Below are positions 15,886 to 24,919 of a DNA stretch of 33,258 nucleotides, one piece after another. The stretch is from positions 1 to 33,258 of the forward strand of contig JAGGXR010000007.1 of assembly GCA_021162935.1 (NCBI GenBank), in the 5' to 3' direction. A program made the position numbers and the translations under genes. The notes under the pieces are model-generated. The model was given only the letters and a program-made list of their open reading frames with translations, was not told where the DNA came from and made no database searches. This DNA is from Deltaproteobacteria bacterium. Its GTDB lineage: Bacteria; Myxococcota_A; Polyangia; HGW-17; SLPX01. Every line of letters begins with the position of its first letter. Within the stretch, counting starts at the first letter, position 1.

Positions 15886-18078
15886 ATGTTGATTCGACAT
15901 GGATTGTTGGTGGCGCTCGTTGGGGTCATGGCAGTGCCGGCTTGTTCCCATGGAACGGTTGGGCTCAAGACTCCTTCGGGGAGGACGTCGCGCCTGAGTC
16001 TTCCTCAGCAATCGGACTGGCGGGTCGGTCCCATCACGGACGCCGAATCGTACAACGATGCTTTGGAACTCTATCGGGCCGGAGTGTCGACCGTGCACAA
16101 CGATCGCGTTCGGACTCAACTCATCACGTATGCCGGTTCCAAGATTGGGCCGGAGTTGGCCGCCGGGGCCGGACAAAACGGCTTCGATCGGTTCGTGGAG
16201 ATGATTGACGTGCTGCGGAACGCCGATCCCACGGGAAAGGGCAACGTCGCTGCGACGTTTTTCCCTTCGTCGCGGGTGTTTCCCGCAGCGGTCAGATCCA
16301 TTTTGGTCAAGGCCGCCCGACAGGTGCTTGCCACGTTCCAGCCTCGGGGCGACCTCGAGAAGGTGTTCGTTGCTCGTGGGATTCTGGAGTACCTGGGCGA
16401 CCATCCTGCCAAACAGAGACGACGCATCCGAGCGCTCATCAACTGGATGGATCGTGCTCGTCGGGCTGGTGGGCAGGTTTCTGTGGCCCGGGTTCTCGGC
16501 CGCGTGATCGAGTGGATCCCCACGCCCTTCATGGTCGAATTGGATGCCTGGAATGTGGGACGATCCGTGGGCGCAGTCCTGGCTGCGGCCTCCGTTGCCC
16601 ATGCGGGAGCAGGAAGTCGTACTGTTTTGGGAGATGGAGTTGCGTTTGCCCTGGCCAGGCCGTACCTGCTGGCCGGAAATTGGGCCAAGGCCAAGGCTGC
16701 TTTGGCAGGGCTGCCTCCCCACAGAGGGCGGGACCCATTGCTTGCTTCGTTGATCGACCATGCCATGGCGAAGGGCGCGGTGCCTGCCGATTTCGTGACG
16801 CTATCCGACTACTACCGCGAAGAGGCGCCCACGGTCGCCGAGGTCGTGTGTCGAACGGCCGCCGGCCGGTTTCCTCGATCGGCTCAACCGTGGTTCTGCC
16901 TTGCGAAGTTGGCATTGCGCAGAGGTCAACCCCTCCGGGCGCTCGTGGACTGTGAGCGGGCGGTCCGAAGGCGGCCGTCCTGGCGTCGCGCCTGGGATCA
17001 ACTTGCTGGTCTCTACATGGACCGGATCCGTGTGCTCATCGAGCGGCAGGACATGAAGGGCGTGCATCGCACGGTGCGTCTGGCCCTCGACGTGGAGTCC
17101 AAGGCGAGAAAACGTTGGCCTGGCCATCCCCTGTCGGTGGGCATGTCCACCGTCTACTATGCAGCAGGAACCGCCCAGACTGCTGCAGGAGACATGATGG
17201 GAGCCCTTGGCAGTTTTGCTGCGGCCCTGCGGTACCGAAATTTCGTCCAGGCCCGGATGGAAATAGGAAATATCTTCTTTTGGAAGGAGAAGTACAAAAA
17301 AGCGATCGACGCCTACAAAGCTGCCATCCTGGCGGCTCCCAAGGGAGGCGAGGGCGTGTACTGGCTTGGAAAGGCCGCGGTGAATTTGGCTCGCAGTCTG
17401 AAAAGGTTGGGGCGCGTCGATCAGGCACGTCAGGTTCTGATTCGTGCAGGCGGCAATTTGCTTCGTCTGACCACGCTGGTGCGGAATCGCGATGTCAGGG
17501 CGAGCCTGCTCGTGACTGAAGCGTTCATTGTAGATGCATTGGGGCGACGGAAGCAGGCCATTCGTTTGCTGAAGGTCGCCGTGGATCAGGCGCGGAAGGT
17601 GGGCCCCATCTATTCGGAAGCTCTGACGTTTGCCGTGACCCGAGGCCTGACCGAGTTGACGCTGGACATCTACAATCGTGCCATGGCCAAAAAGAGCGTG
17701 TCCGAATACCATAAGGCATACGCGACGTTTTGGCTGCTCGAATTGGGAAAGCGCTGCGGGATCGAACCCATTCGCCTCGATGCCGCCATGACCCTGCTGC
17801 GAAAGCTGAAGGGACATAAGTGGTACCACCGGCTGGCCGCCTGGTTCCGTGGTGAAATGACCACCAAGGCTCTGTCCCGGTTCGCGGACGCACCGGGCAA
17901 GAAGGTGGAGTTTTTGTTCTATCAGTCCATGCGTGCATTGGACGCTGGGCACATCGAGCAAGCAAAAACACTCTGGCGGGAGATTAAGAAGACGGGGATG
18001 TACGTCTATTTCGAATACAGGATGGCCGACTGGTATCTGCGCCATGGTCCATCCTGTGGAGGAACCGCAGGAAAGTAG
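15886..18078 (+). CDS. TPR-repeat lipoprotein
   Basis: 730 residues; GGAG precedes the ATG by about ten bases. The N-terminus MLIRHGLLVALVGVMAVPAC is a lipoprotein signal with Cys20, so the mature protein should be membrane-anchored in the periplasm or on the surface. The body is helical and rich in TPR-like pairs, clearest near residues 455-520 (ARMEIGNIFFWKEKYKKAI, then GEGVYWLGKAAVNLARSL). Such proteins act as protein-binding scaffolds. No enzyme motif is visible. Spacing of 25 bases to the START-like gene implies one transcript. Confidence 0.75.
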   Translation: MLIRHGLLVALVGVMAVPACSHGTVGLKTPSGRTSRLSLPQQSDWRVGPITDAESYNDALELYRAGVSTVHNDRVRTQLITYAGSKIGPELAAGAGQNGFDRFVEMIDVLRNADPTGKGNVAATFFPSSRVFPAAVRSILVKAARQVLATFQPRGDLEKVFVARGILEYLGDHPAKQRRRIRALINWMDRARRAGGQVSVARVLGRVIEWIPTPFMVELDAWNVGRSVGAVLAAASVAHAGAGSRTVLGDGVAFALARPYLLAGNWAKAKAALAGLPPHRGRDPLLASLIDHAMAKGAVPADFVTLSDYYREEAPTVAEVVCRTAAGRFPRSAQPWFCLAKLALRRGQPLRALVDCERAVRRRPSWRRAWDQLAGLYMDRIRVLIERQDMKGVHRTVRLALDVESKARKRWPGHPLSVGMSTVYYAAGTAQTAAGDMMGALGSFAAALRYRNFVQARMEIGNIFFWKEKYKKAIDAYKAAILAAPKGGEGVYWLGKAAVNLARSLKRLGRVDQARQVLIRAGGNLLRLTTLVRNRDVRASLLVTEAFIVDALGRRKQAIRLLKVAVDQARKVGPIYSEALTFAVTRGLTELTLDIYNRAMAKKSVSEYHKAYATFWLLELGKRCGIEPIRLDAAMTLLRKLKGHKWYHRLAAWFRGEMTTKALSRFADAPGKKVEFLFYQSMRALDAGHIEQAKTLWREIKKTGMYVYFEYRMADWYLRHGPSCGGTAGK

Positions 18079-18103
18079 CACACACTGGAATCAGGTGAGA
18101 GAC

Positions 18104-18736
18104 ATGAGCAGGAAAGCTGTCACCGTGGCATTTGTCATCGCGTCGTTGGTGTCGATTCGGGTTTGGGCGGGGCCGCTGCCCTCCATCTCCCAGTCCGAGC
18201 GGGCGAGGTTGCGTCGCTGGAAGGTAGTGACGCGAGTGGACAAGAGCACCAAATTCTGGCGGCCAACCGCGTTCGTGTTGTTCGCCGTATCGCCCAAGCA
18301 GGTCATGTCAGTGGTCAAGAATATTTCTTCTTATGACGAGTACATGCCCAAGGTGGCCAAGAGCACCGTGGTTCGCCGGAAGGGCCGTACCAAGGCATGG
18401 GCGGTGATCGTGACGAATTTGCCCTGGCCCATGCGGGACGCCTGGGTGGCAGTCAAGTATGCATGGTCCTCCCTCGGACAGGGGGCGTATCGCCTCGATT
18501 GGATGCGGGAACGAGGGTCCATGCGTAAATATTGGGGTCGGCTCGACCTGTATCCGTGGGGGCGATACTGGACGCTCGCCGTCTGCACCATGCAGGCCGA
18601 GCCGGATGCCAACGTGCCCCTGTCCCTGCTCAACAAGAAGATCGTATGGGGCACCAAACAGCTTTTGCTGCATCTCCGTGCCAGGGTGGATGTGATGCAA
18701 CGCATGCACATCCTGCGATCCTGGTCCCCTGATTGA
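18104..18736 (+). CDS. Exported START/SRPBCC-domain protein
   Basis: 210 residues with AGGTGAG a few bases before the ATG. Residues 1-22 look like a Sec signal (AVTVAFVIASLVSIRVWAG). The mature part resembles START/polyketide-cyclase-like lipid-binding domains: VSPKQVMSVVKNISSYDEYMPKV, the conserved NLPWPMRDAW (START-type WP.R) and DLYPWGRYWTL. Such domains bind a hydrophobic ligand in a helix-grip pocket. Export to the periplasm and linkage to a FadL-like barrel and a TPR lipoprotein suggest a carrier for hydrophobic compounds across the envelope (inference). Confidence 0.75.
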   Translation: MSRKAVTVAFVIASLVSIRVWAGPLPSISQSERARLRRWKVVTRVDKSTKFWRPTAFVLFAVSPKQVMSVVKNISSYDEYMPKVAKSTVVRRKGRTKAWAVIVTNLPWPMRDAWVAVKYAWSSLGQGAYRLDWMRERGSMRKYWGRLDLYPWGRYWTLAVCTMQAEPDANVPLSLLNKKIVWGTKQLLLHLRARVDVMQRMHILRSWSPD

Positions 18737-18788
18737 CCGACAGGAACCGAGACAGCAGCGACGACGAGAAGATGAGTGTGTTTCCGTT

Positions 18789-19256
18789 TTACGTCAGATC
18801 CTTGATGTCGGCGAGCACCTGTTTGGCGTGGCCGCGGGCCTTGACGGATGGGTAGGCGAGCAGGACGGTTCCCTCTCGGTCCACCACGAGGGTGGAGCGG
18901 AGGATGCCCATGTAGGTCCGACCGCGGGATTGCTTCTTCCCCCATGCTCCTACGGCTTGGATGAAGGTGGTGTCCGGGTCGCTGAGCAGGGGCACTCGCA
19001 GTTTGTATTTCTCCACGAAGTTCGAATGGGAGCGGACCGAATCCTTCGAGACACCGAGCACGTTGAACCCTCTGCGTCTGAAGGTGGTCAGGTCGGCGCT
19101 GAACTCCATGGCTTCCGTGGTGCAACCAGATGTGTTGTCTTTCGGATAGAAGTACACGACCAGCCCGCGTCGTCCCACCAGATCGTCGAACGTCTGGTTC
19201 TTTCCTTTGTGATCCGGCAGATCAAAGTATGGCAGGTTCTGGCCTGGTTGGAGCAT
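18789..19256 (-). CDS. bcp: Bcp/PrxQ-type thiol peroxidase
   Basis: 155 residues from the ATG at 19256, which has AGGAGG five bases upstream; an upstream in-frame start at 19334 is less likely. It reduces hydrogen peroxide and alkyl hydroperoxides with thioredoxin-like donors. The peroxidatic Cys45 is in TSGCTTEA, preceded by VVYFYPKDN as in the family. At position 50, where many two-cysteine members have the resolving cysteine, there is Met, so this is a one-cysteine type. Arg at about 117 (LRSTLVVD) is the usual conserved arginine. Confidence 0.92.
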   Translation of the reverse strand: MLQPGQNLPYFDLPDHKGKNQTFDDLVGRRGLVVYFYPKDNTSGCTTEAMEFSADLTTFRRRGFNVLGVSKDSVRSHSNFVEKYKLRVPLLSDPDTTFIQAVGAWGKKQSRGRTYMGILRSTLVVDREGTVLLAYPSVKARGHAKQVLADIKDLT

Positions 19257-19384
19257 CGGATCCTCCTGCAGTGACTTCTTCGAAAGATGTATATCTTGTG
19301 CAACAAGGATGACCCAGTGGCCAGCGCTTTTCAAGACTTGTTTTTTTCACGTCTTTTCTCGCAGAGGGACCAGTGCCAGCCTGC

Positions 19385-19999
19385 TTAGGGATTTGGCGGA
19401 TGCGTCAAGGAATTCATTGAGGCCGCAGATGCCCGTTGTATCCAGCATTGCGAGGAATCGAGCAACCTGGGGCGGATTCGCTGGAGCAGGCCGGGACCGA
19501 TGCCGGGGACCAGGAGGAGGGATTCGTTCGTGGCAAAGTCGCCATGGTTTTTTCGAAACGTGACGATGCGCCGAGCCAGGCCGGGGCCAATACCGCGGAT
19601 GCTCATGAGGTCTATCTCGTTGGCTCGATTGAGGCAGATGGGAACGGCCAGATGGCGCAGCAGAGCCGAATCCATGCGTTCGACGACGAGATGGGGTCCA
19701 CGACAGGAGAGGCGGTCCCCTGGCAGAATCTCGTTGTTGGCGATATCCCGAAGGCAGGGCGCCAGTGCCGATCGGGCCTTTTCTGGCTTCCAGCAGACCA
19801 CCGGTCCAGCGGGTCCTTCCATTTGGACGGGGCACCCACATGTCAAAATCTTTGGAACCGGACTCTGTGCAGGGAAGGCGAAGCGTGCGGTTTGGATGGC
19901 GGCTAGGAGAACGATGGCGATGGAGGCCGCGCGGACGGGCCCCGGTTGCCATTCGGCGGCCGTGTTTGGTCCAGTGACTTTTGCGTTTTCCTTGCACAT
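19385..19999 (-). CDS. Membrane-anchored helix-hairpin-helix protein (ComEA-like)
   Basis: 204 residues. A single membrane helix lies near 23-44 (ASIAIVLLAAIQTARFAF). A middle domain of about 75 residues is unusually cysteine-rich (CGCP, VVCW, PCL, LSCRG, PICLN). The C-terminus has paired helix-hairpin-helix motifs, LNRANEIDLMSIRGIGPG and LLLVPGIGPGLLQRI, as in ComEA/helix-hairpin-helix DNA-binding proteins of competence. ComEA binds double-stranded DNA outside the membrane. The middle domain is not part of standard ComEA. No ComEC or pilus gene is near. The ribosome binding site is weak, so the start is approximate. Confidence 0.72.
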   Translation of the reverse strand: MCKENAKVTGPNTAAEWQPGPVRAASIAIVLLAAIQTARFAFPAQSPVPKILTCGCPVQMEGPAGPVVCWKPEKARSALAPCLRDIANNEILPGDRLSCRGPHLVVERMDSALLRHLAVPICLNRANEIDLMSIRGIGPGLARRIVTFRKNHGDFATNESLLLVPGIGPGLLQRIRPRLLDSSQCWIQRASAASMNSLTHPPNP

Positions 20000-20176
20000 G
20001 AGATACGTCTATGCACACTGCCAGGAGCGAAAGCCCGACGGCGGTTCGCCCGGTGTCGATGGTGATGGTTGATGGCCCGGAGCGCGGTACGTTCGGTTTG
20101 TATCGTGTTTTGTCCATGGCCGTGATTTCGATCGGTTATCGGCCGGTCGATCGTCGATGTTGCGCCTGGGGCGGCC

Positions 20177-23100
20177 ATGTCGTTCGTGGTTCGGACCGGC
20201 CGATCGACGAAACTTTTTCGAGTCGGTTTGGATCGTCCTGCCTCTGGCCGAGGTGCGACGGGTGCAGGTTTTGCGCGTTGTGTTGCGATGGGCGCAGTTT
20301 TTGCGTTGGATCATGCTTCGGATGCGCTTTTTGCGTGCAATGATGCGGTGGAGTTGGCTTTGAGGGAACGAAGGAATCAGGTACGGCGTCTCGTGGCGGG
20401 TGGCACCATGCTCGGTGTGGTCACGATGGCCTGGATGGCTGGATTGGAACTCTTTGCCTGTTGGGGATCTGGGGCCTGGCCATCGCCCGGTATGGGGGAC
20501 CGTCTCATCTATGGCAGCCTCCTTTTCTTGGTGGTGTTCGGGGCCGGTCCCCTGTTGGGCGTGACGGCAGGCCTGTTGGCGCTGGCGGTGGGCAATCTGT
20601 CGGAAGTGATGGCCAAGAAGCGGGTGGACGAGCCCAAGTATCGGGTGTGGATGTATAGCCTCTTGATGAGTCCCTTTGTGGCGATGGTGGCGAGTCGTGC
20701 GTTTCGCGGGCGGCGTGCCAGCCAGTTCGCCCACAAGGACCTGTTGGCGCTGGCCACGGGCCTTGGGCTGCTGCTCATCGCGTATGGCGCATTGCGGGCC
20801 CTGCAGTGGGCGAAAACGCGGATTCTGATTGGACAGTCCGGCAGATGGGAGACCTCTGGATACGCGCTTGGTTTGCTGGTTGTGTCGGCGCTCGCCCAAC
20901 GGGCCGACGAACTGGTGCTGCAGGGGCTCTACCCATTCGTCCATTGGGGATTGGCGGGCATCAGCATCCTTGCGGCCTTTCTTGGGTTCTACACGTGGTA
21001 CCTTCTTTTGAGAGGGAAGGGGCGGCGGTTTTGGGCTAGGATCACGGCTCCATCGACGGTAGTGACCGTTGCGGTGGCCATGACGATCCTTGGGGGGGCG
21101 GCGCTTGCCCACCTGGCTCGGCGACATCGTTTGCGGCCGTTCGCCTACCGACGCACGGTCCTGACGGCCAAGATTATGGCCTTGACGAATCGCGCGGGGT
21201 TTTTACCACACGCCGCGAGTCTGGATGAGGTGGATTCGGATGTCGTGGTCGTGCCCTCCGGGGTGGGACCGAGGATTCCGGACGCCGATGTGATTTTGGT
21301 GAGCATCGATGCGCTTCGGGCTGACATGTTGGGTCTCTACGGGAGCAAGCTTGGTCTGACGCCGAACATCGATCGCTTGTTCGGCAAAGCGGTTCGTTTC
21401 GAGCACGCCTACACGGCCATGCCACAGACCTCGTATGCCGTCACGAGCCTCATGACGGGAAGTTACGTGAGTTCACCGGACCGGGCGTCTGGACCGAAAC
21501 GGACGACCATTGCCGACGTGCTGCGGCGATTCGGATACAAGACGGCCGCTTTCTATCCGCCGGCCGTGTTTTTCATCGATCATCAGCGCTTCATATCGTA
21601 CGAACAGACCAGGTATGGATTCGAATACTTCGTGGTCCAGTATTTCAAGACCAAGTACGATGACGACGCAGCGGGCCGGATCGGGCGAGTGCTCGCGTTT
21701 CTCAAGGAATGGCAGGATGGGCTGAAGTCGGGCAAGGAGAAGGGGGGCCGACATTTCTTCATCTGGGTGCACCTCTTCGAGCCTCATCATCCCTATCAGA
21801 CGCGCGATGGGTTCGGCCCCAAACATCCCTCGTCGGACAAGGAGCGGTACGAGACCGAAGTGGCCTATGCAGACCGGCAGGTCGGACGGCTCTACCGTGC
21901 CGTGAAAAAGATACGTCCCAACACTTTGTTCGTCTTGACCGCGGATCACGGTGAGGCCTTTGGAGATCATGACACGTCCGCGCATGGCACCTCGCTGTAC
22001 GTGGAGCAGGCGAGGGTTCCCTTGCTCATGGATGCACAGGGACTCAAGCCCAAGGTCGTGCAGCAGCCGGTCAGTCTGACGGACGTGGCGCCCACCATCC
22101 TTTCCTTACTCAATCTCCCTGTTCCCGCGTCCATGGAGGGGGCTGACGTGACTTCTGCCATGGCGCCCGGTTTCAAGGTCGTGTTGCCGCCCGTCTTTTC
22201 GGAGTTGGTGTTGCCCCAGCGTCATCTAGAATCCGTGGTCATGGGCCACGAGCGACTCATCGTGGACCGCACTGCTGGGACCTATGAATTGTACCGTATC
22301 GATCGGGATGCATCGGAAACGAAACCGCAGGATTTGGATTCCGATCCCAAGAATAAGCGGGAGGCCGGTAAGCTGCTCGGATTCCTGCGCAAGTGGAACC
22401 AAGGGGGCATGGCGGCTGTTCGTCGTAAGGCATCGTCGGGTGTTCATCCTGCGGCTGCCAATCGAAGGTTCTTGCTTTCGGGCAGTCTGGAACAGCGCCG
22501 GAGGGCATCGGCTGTCCTCATGAGACGTCCGAATATGGTGCCCGAGGTTGCTCAGGTGCGTTCGTTCCTGGAGGGCGAATCGGACCAGGAGGTCCGCGAT
22601 CGGCTTACGATCGTGCTTGGCCTCAAAGGAGACAAGACACAGGCGAAGGTGCTCCGCCGACTGGCGGTTCGCCCCGATCTACCGCCAGAGATGCTCCTTG
22701 CGGCTGCGAATGCGTTGGCTCGACTCCACGACCGGGCGGCCGTGCGCCCTCTCGAATCGCTTTTTCCCTCCCTTCCCGACCTGGAGCAAAAAAGAGCGGT
22801 GCTCCGTACCCTGGGGCATCTCAAGGACCCACGGGCACTTGGACTCCTCGGGCGGATTCTGAATCGTCCAGGCCTCGCCATGCAGGCCGCTTTGGCCATC
22901 GGAGACCTTGGTGATCGCCAGGGAGTGGCCTTGCTGGTGGGGCGATTGTCCAAATCGGATTGTCAGGCCGTGCTGCGCAAGGCCATCGTGGAATCCCTGG
23001 GGCGACTCGGCGGCATCAAGGCGCGCTCGGCCATCTTATCCCTGATACGGCACGAGGCGGAACCACTCGTGGTGGCGGCGGGAATCGATGCCCTCGACCG

Positions 23101-23575
23101 CATCGGGGCCCTGGGCCTCGTGGGTTGGCCTTTTGTGGGACGGGCCAGATTGGCCCGACTGTTGGCCTGTGACGGGGCGGGTTGCAGGCTGACCAAGGAG
23201 GGCGCTTCGAATGGACCAGCTTCGAAAAGCGTTTCGTCGCATGGATCTGCATCGCCGGCTGGGGCGAAGTTGCCCTTTACCGGTCCAGGACTGCTCTGGA
23301 TCGTCACGTCGAACGGCAAGGCGGCACGGGCCATTTCTTGTCCTGGAATCAGGCGATTCGCTGGTGGACGGATCCTGGCATTGACCATCGAGACCGGCGC
23401 TTCTGGCTGGCCGAAGTTGTTGGTGTGGTCTGCCCCCGTCCCGGTCCGGGGGCTTCTGTACCAACGTCGCAAGACGGTTCATGGAGCCAAGGCGGGTCGC
23501 GGTCGGAAGGCGGGTCGCGGTCACGGGTCGGCTCGTGGTCACAAGATGGTTCATCGAGGAAAGAGACGTGGATAG
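20177..23575 (+). CDS. Membrane sulfatase-like (alkaline-phosphatase superfamily) protein with HEAT repeats
   Basis: 1132 residues. Membrane helices occupy about 72-315. The catalytic domain starts DVILVSIDALRADMLGLYG (Asp378 metal ligand), then QTSYAVTSLMTG with Thr418 at the nucleophile position, VHLFEPHHPY (about 531), TADHGEAFGDHD (Asp590, His591) and SAHGTSLYVEQARVPLL (His603). Residues about 790-1010 are short helical HEAT-like repeats. The last 40 residues are Gly/Arg/Lys-rich. Classical sulfatases need Cys or Ser turned into formylglycine in CxPSR; Thr there is found in phosphoglycerol or phosphoethanolamine transferases and a sulfatase-like subgroup, so I favour a phosphotransferase-like or lipid-modifying role. 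The start is uncertain; a TTG near 20359 with GGTGGAG upstream is an alternative. It is overlapped by the next gene. Confidence 0.75.
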   Translation: MSFVVRTGRSTKLFRVGLDRPASGRGATGAGFARCVAMGAVFALDHASDALFACNDAVELALRERRNQVRRLVAGGTMLGVVTMAWMAGLELFACWGSGAWPSPGMGDRLIYGSLLFLVVFGAGPLLGVTAGLLALAVGNLSEVMAKKRVDEPKYRVWMYSLLMSPFVAMVASRAFRGRRASQFAHKDLLALATGLGLLLIAYGALRALQWAKTRILIGQSGRWETSGYALGLLVVSALAQRADELVLQGLYPFVHWGLAGISILAAFLGFYTWYLLLRGKGRRFWARITAPSTVVTVAVAMTILGGAALAHLARRHRLRPFAYRRTVLTAKIMALTNRAGFLPHAASLDEVDSDVVVVPSGVGPRIPDADVILVSIDALRADMLGLYGSKLGLTPNIDRLFGKAVRFEHAYTAMPQTSYAVTSLMTGSYVSSPDRASGPKRTTIADVLRRFGYKTAAFYPPAVFFIDHQRFISYEQTRYGFEYFVVQYFKTKYDDDAAGRIGRVLAFLKEWQDGLKSGKEKGGRHFFIWVHLFEPHHPYQTRDGFGPKHPSSDKERYETEVAYADRQVGRLYRAVKKIRPNTLFVLTADHGEAFGDHDTSAHGTSLYVEQARVPLLMDAQGLKPKVVQQPVSLTDVAPTILSLLNLPVPASMEGADVTSAMAPGFKVVLPPVFSELVLPQRHLESVVMGHERLIVDRTAGTYELYRIDRDASETKPQDLDSDPKNKREAGKLLGFLRKWNQGGMAAVRRKASSGVHPAAANRRFLLSGSLEQRRRASAVLMRRPNMVPEVAQVRSFLEGESDQEVRDRLTIVLGLKGDKTQAKVLRRLAVRPDLPPEMLLAAANALARLHDRAAVRPLESLFPSLPDLEQKRAVLRTLGHLKDPRALGLLGRILNRPGLAMQAALAIGDLGDRQGVALLVGRLSKSDCQAVLRKAIVESLGRLGGIKARSAILSLIRHEAEPLVVAAGIDALDRIGALGLVGWPFVGRARLARLLACDGAGCRLTKEGASNGPASKSVSSHGSASPAGAKLPFTGPGLLWIVTSNGKAARAISCPGIRRFAGGRILALTIETGASGWPKLLVWSAPVPVRGLLYQRRKTVHGAKAGRGRKAGRGHGSARGHKMVHRGKRRG

Positions 23576-24650
23576 TCGAGACGACAGGCAGGACCACGGC
23601 AGTCAGGACGACGACGCGTTCGAATCGTCTTCTGGATTGGATGCTCCCGAAGGTCCGTCTGCCGGGGCGAATGACGAGGGAGATGGTCCATCCTTGTCAG
23701 CGGGTGGGGCGCATGCATCTGTTGAGGGCCCTGTCGGCCATGCTTCCGGGTTCGAATTCCCTCGTTCGGGCATTTCTCCCATCGTCATCGATCGGGCGAC
23801 CGGTTTGGTCTCCATGCCGTATCCGACTCTGTGGGTGTTTGCTGGTCTGCTCGCTCTTGCGGTCGTGGTCCAGATTCTTTTTGCCCTTTTTGTGGCTGGG
23901 CTGGGCTGGTCCAAGGATGCTCTTGGGCTCTCCATCATGGCGCTCCTGTCGAGCGCGGCCTGGCCGGCCGTGGCGGCGCTTGCGATTCGTTTCAAGAAGC
24001 GAGACATGCGTCGCAGCTTCGCCGTCGGTTGGCTGCGTGCCGACAACCCCTGGCTCGTGGTGGTGCTCGGCGTTCTGGCCGGGTTCCTGATGGTTCTGCC
24101 TGCCGCCTGGCTCGAACAGACCATCCGTCCTCACGTTCCCCATGCCTCCAACACCCTGCTCGACATTTTGGAAAGGGGACATCCTTCCTGGTTCGCCGTG
24201 TCCATCATGGCTCTGGCCGTGTCCGCCGGGGCCCCCCTCAGTGAAGAACTGTTCTTTCGTGGATTTGCCTTTTCAGGCATGAAGCGTCTGTATGGCTCGG
24301 GCATCGCGGCCTTTTCGGTCTCGTTCCTGTTTGCTGTGGTGCACCTGAGTTGGTCCGCCATGGCTCCCATTTTCTTGCTCTCTTTGGTGCTGTGTTATCT
24401 GGTGGGACGGGCCGATTCCATCTGGCCGTCCGTGGCTGCCCATATGACGTACAATGGTGTGCAGATGGCTGCCTGGATCGGAGTCTGGCTCAAGGGCACC
24501 AAGCCGCCGTCCCAGGATGAGCCCATGCCCATCGAGGCCGTGGTGCTCAGTATCTTGTTGCTCGGGGTCGTGCTCTTCGCCTATCGGTGGGCCACGAAGC
24601 CGTCCCGTTCGACCACTGCTCCTGGAACGATTGGTTCATCCATCTCATAA
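23568..24650 (+). CDS. CPBP-family intramembrane protease
   Basis: 360 residues from a GTG at 23568 that overlaps the stop of the sulfatase-like gene by eight bases, with a GAGGAAAGAG site just before it; the two are likely translationally coupled. Residues 1-80 are acidic, low-complexity and cytoplasmic (Asp/Gly/Ser-rich). About eight membrane helices follow. Motifs are complete: SEELFFRG (Glu226, Glu227, Arg231), AVVHLS (His259) and AAHMTYNG (His292, Asn296). CPBP (Rce1/CAAX-like) proteases cleave membrane-proximal substrates; bacterial members include bacteriocin-immunity and peptide-maturation proteins. Its tie to the sulfatase-like enzyme suggests an envelope role. Confidence 0.85.
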   Translation: MDSRDDRQDHGSQDDDAFESSSGLDAPEGPSAGANDEGDGPSLSAGGAHASVEGPVGHASGFEFPRSGISPIVIDRATGLVSMPYPTLWVFAGLLALAVVVQILFALFVAGLGWSKDALGLSIMALLSSAAWPAVAALAIRFKKRDMRRSFAVGWLRADNPWLVVVLGVLAGFLMVLPAAWLEQTIRPHVPHASNTLLDILERGHPSWFAVSIMALAVSAGAPLSEELFFRGFAFSGMKRLYGSGIAAFSVSFLFAVVHLSWSAMAPIFLLSLVLCYLVGRADSIWPSVAAHMTYNGVQMAAWIGVWLKGTKPPSQDEPMPIEAVVLSILLLGVVLFAYRWATKPSRSTTAPGTIGSSIS

Positions 24651-24670
24651 CGCCCTTTGGGTGTCCATCA

Positions 24671-24718
24671 CATCGCCCATCGCATCGTCCATCGCATCGC
24701 CCATCGCATCGCCCATCG
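24671..24718. repeat. 12-bp tandem repeat, four copies
   Basis: Units CATCGCCCATCG at 24671-24682, 24695-24706 and 24707-24718, with one CATCGTCCATCG variant at 24683-24694, just after the stop of the CPBP protease gene. It is likely replication slippage; no function is assigned. Confidence 0.85.
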
Positions 24719-24877
24719 CGTCGGCCGTGGCTCGTGAAGTCAGCCGCAGTTCGACGGATTCGTTGACGTCTTCCATTTTCGTTCGCTGTGCGGGTCAGGT
24801 GATCCCGACCAGGTTTGGCCCTGCTCACGTTTTGTTCCCGATTTCGGTCTTTTTTGGATCCGTCGTTCGAAAGACTC

Positions 24878-24919
24878 ACGGATATCGATCCGAAAACGCA
24901 CGATTTCTTCGATCGTGCG
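24878..24919. promoter_or_regulatory. Two adjacent inverted repeats upstream of the basic repeat-protein gene
   Basis: CGGAT-ATCG-ATCCG at 24878-24891 and CGCACGAT-TTCTTCG-ATCGTGCG at 24897-24919 form stems of 5 and 8 perfect base pairs. There is no following T-run, so a standard intrinsic terminator is unlikely. They may be operator sites, an RNA element or termination of the upstream CPBP transcript (inference). Confidence 0.45.

Noticed and set aside
16801-18081. 426-codon minus-strand open frame over the TPR lipoprotein gene.
   Set aside because: Antisense shadow; the plus frame has the lipoprotein signal and TPR repeats.
20009-21127. 372-codon minus-strand open frame over the start of the sulfatase-like gene.
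   Set aside because: Gln/His/Arg/Pro-rich shadow with no recognisable features.
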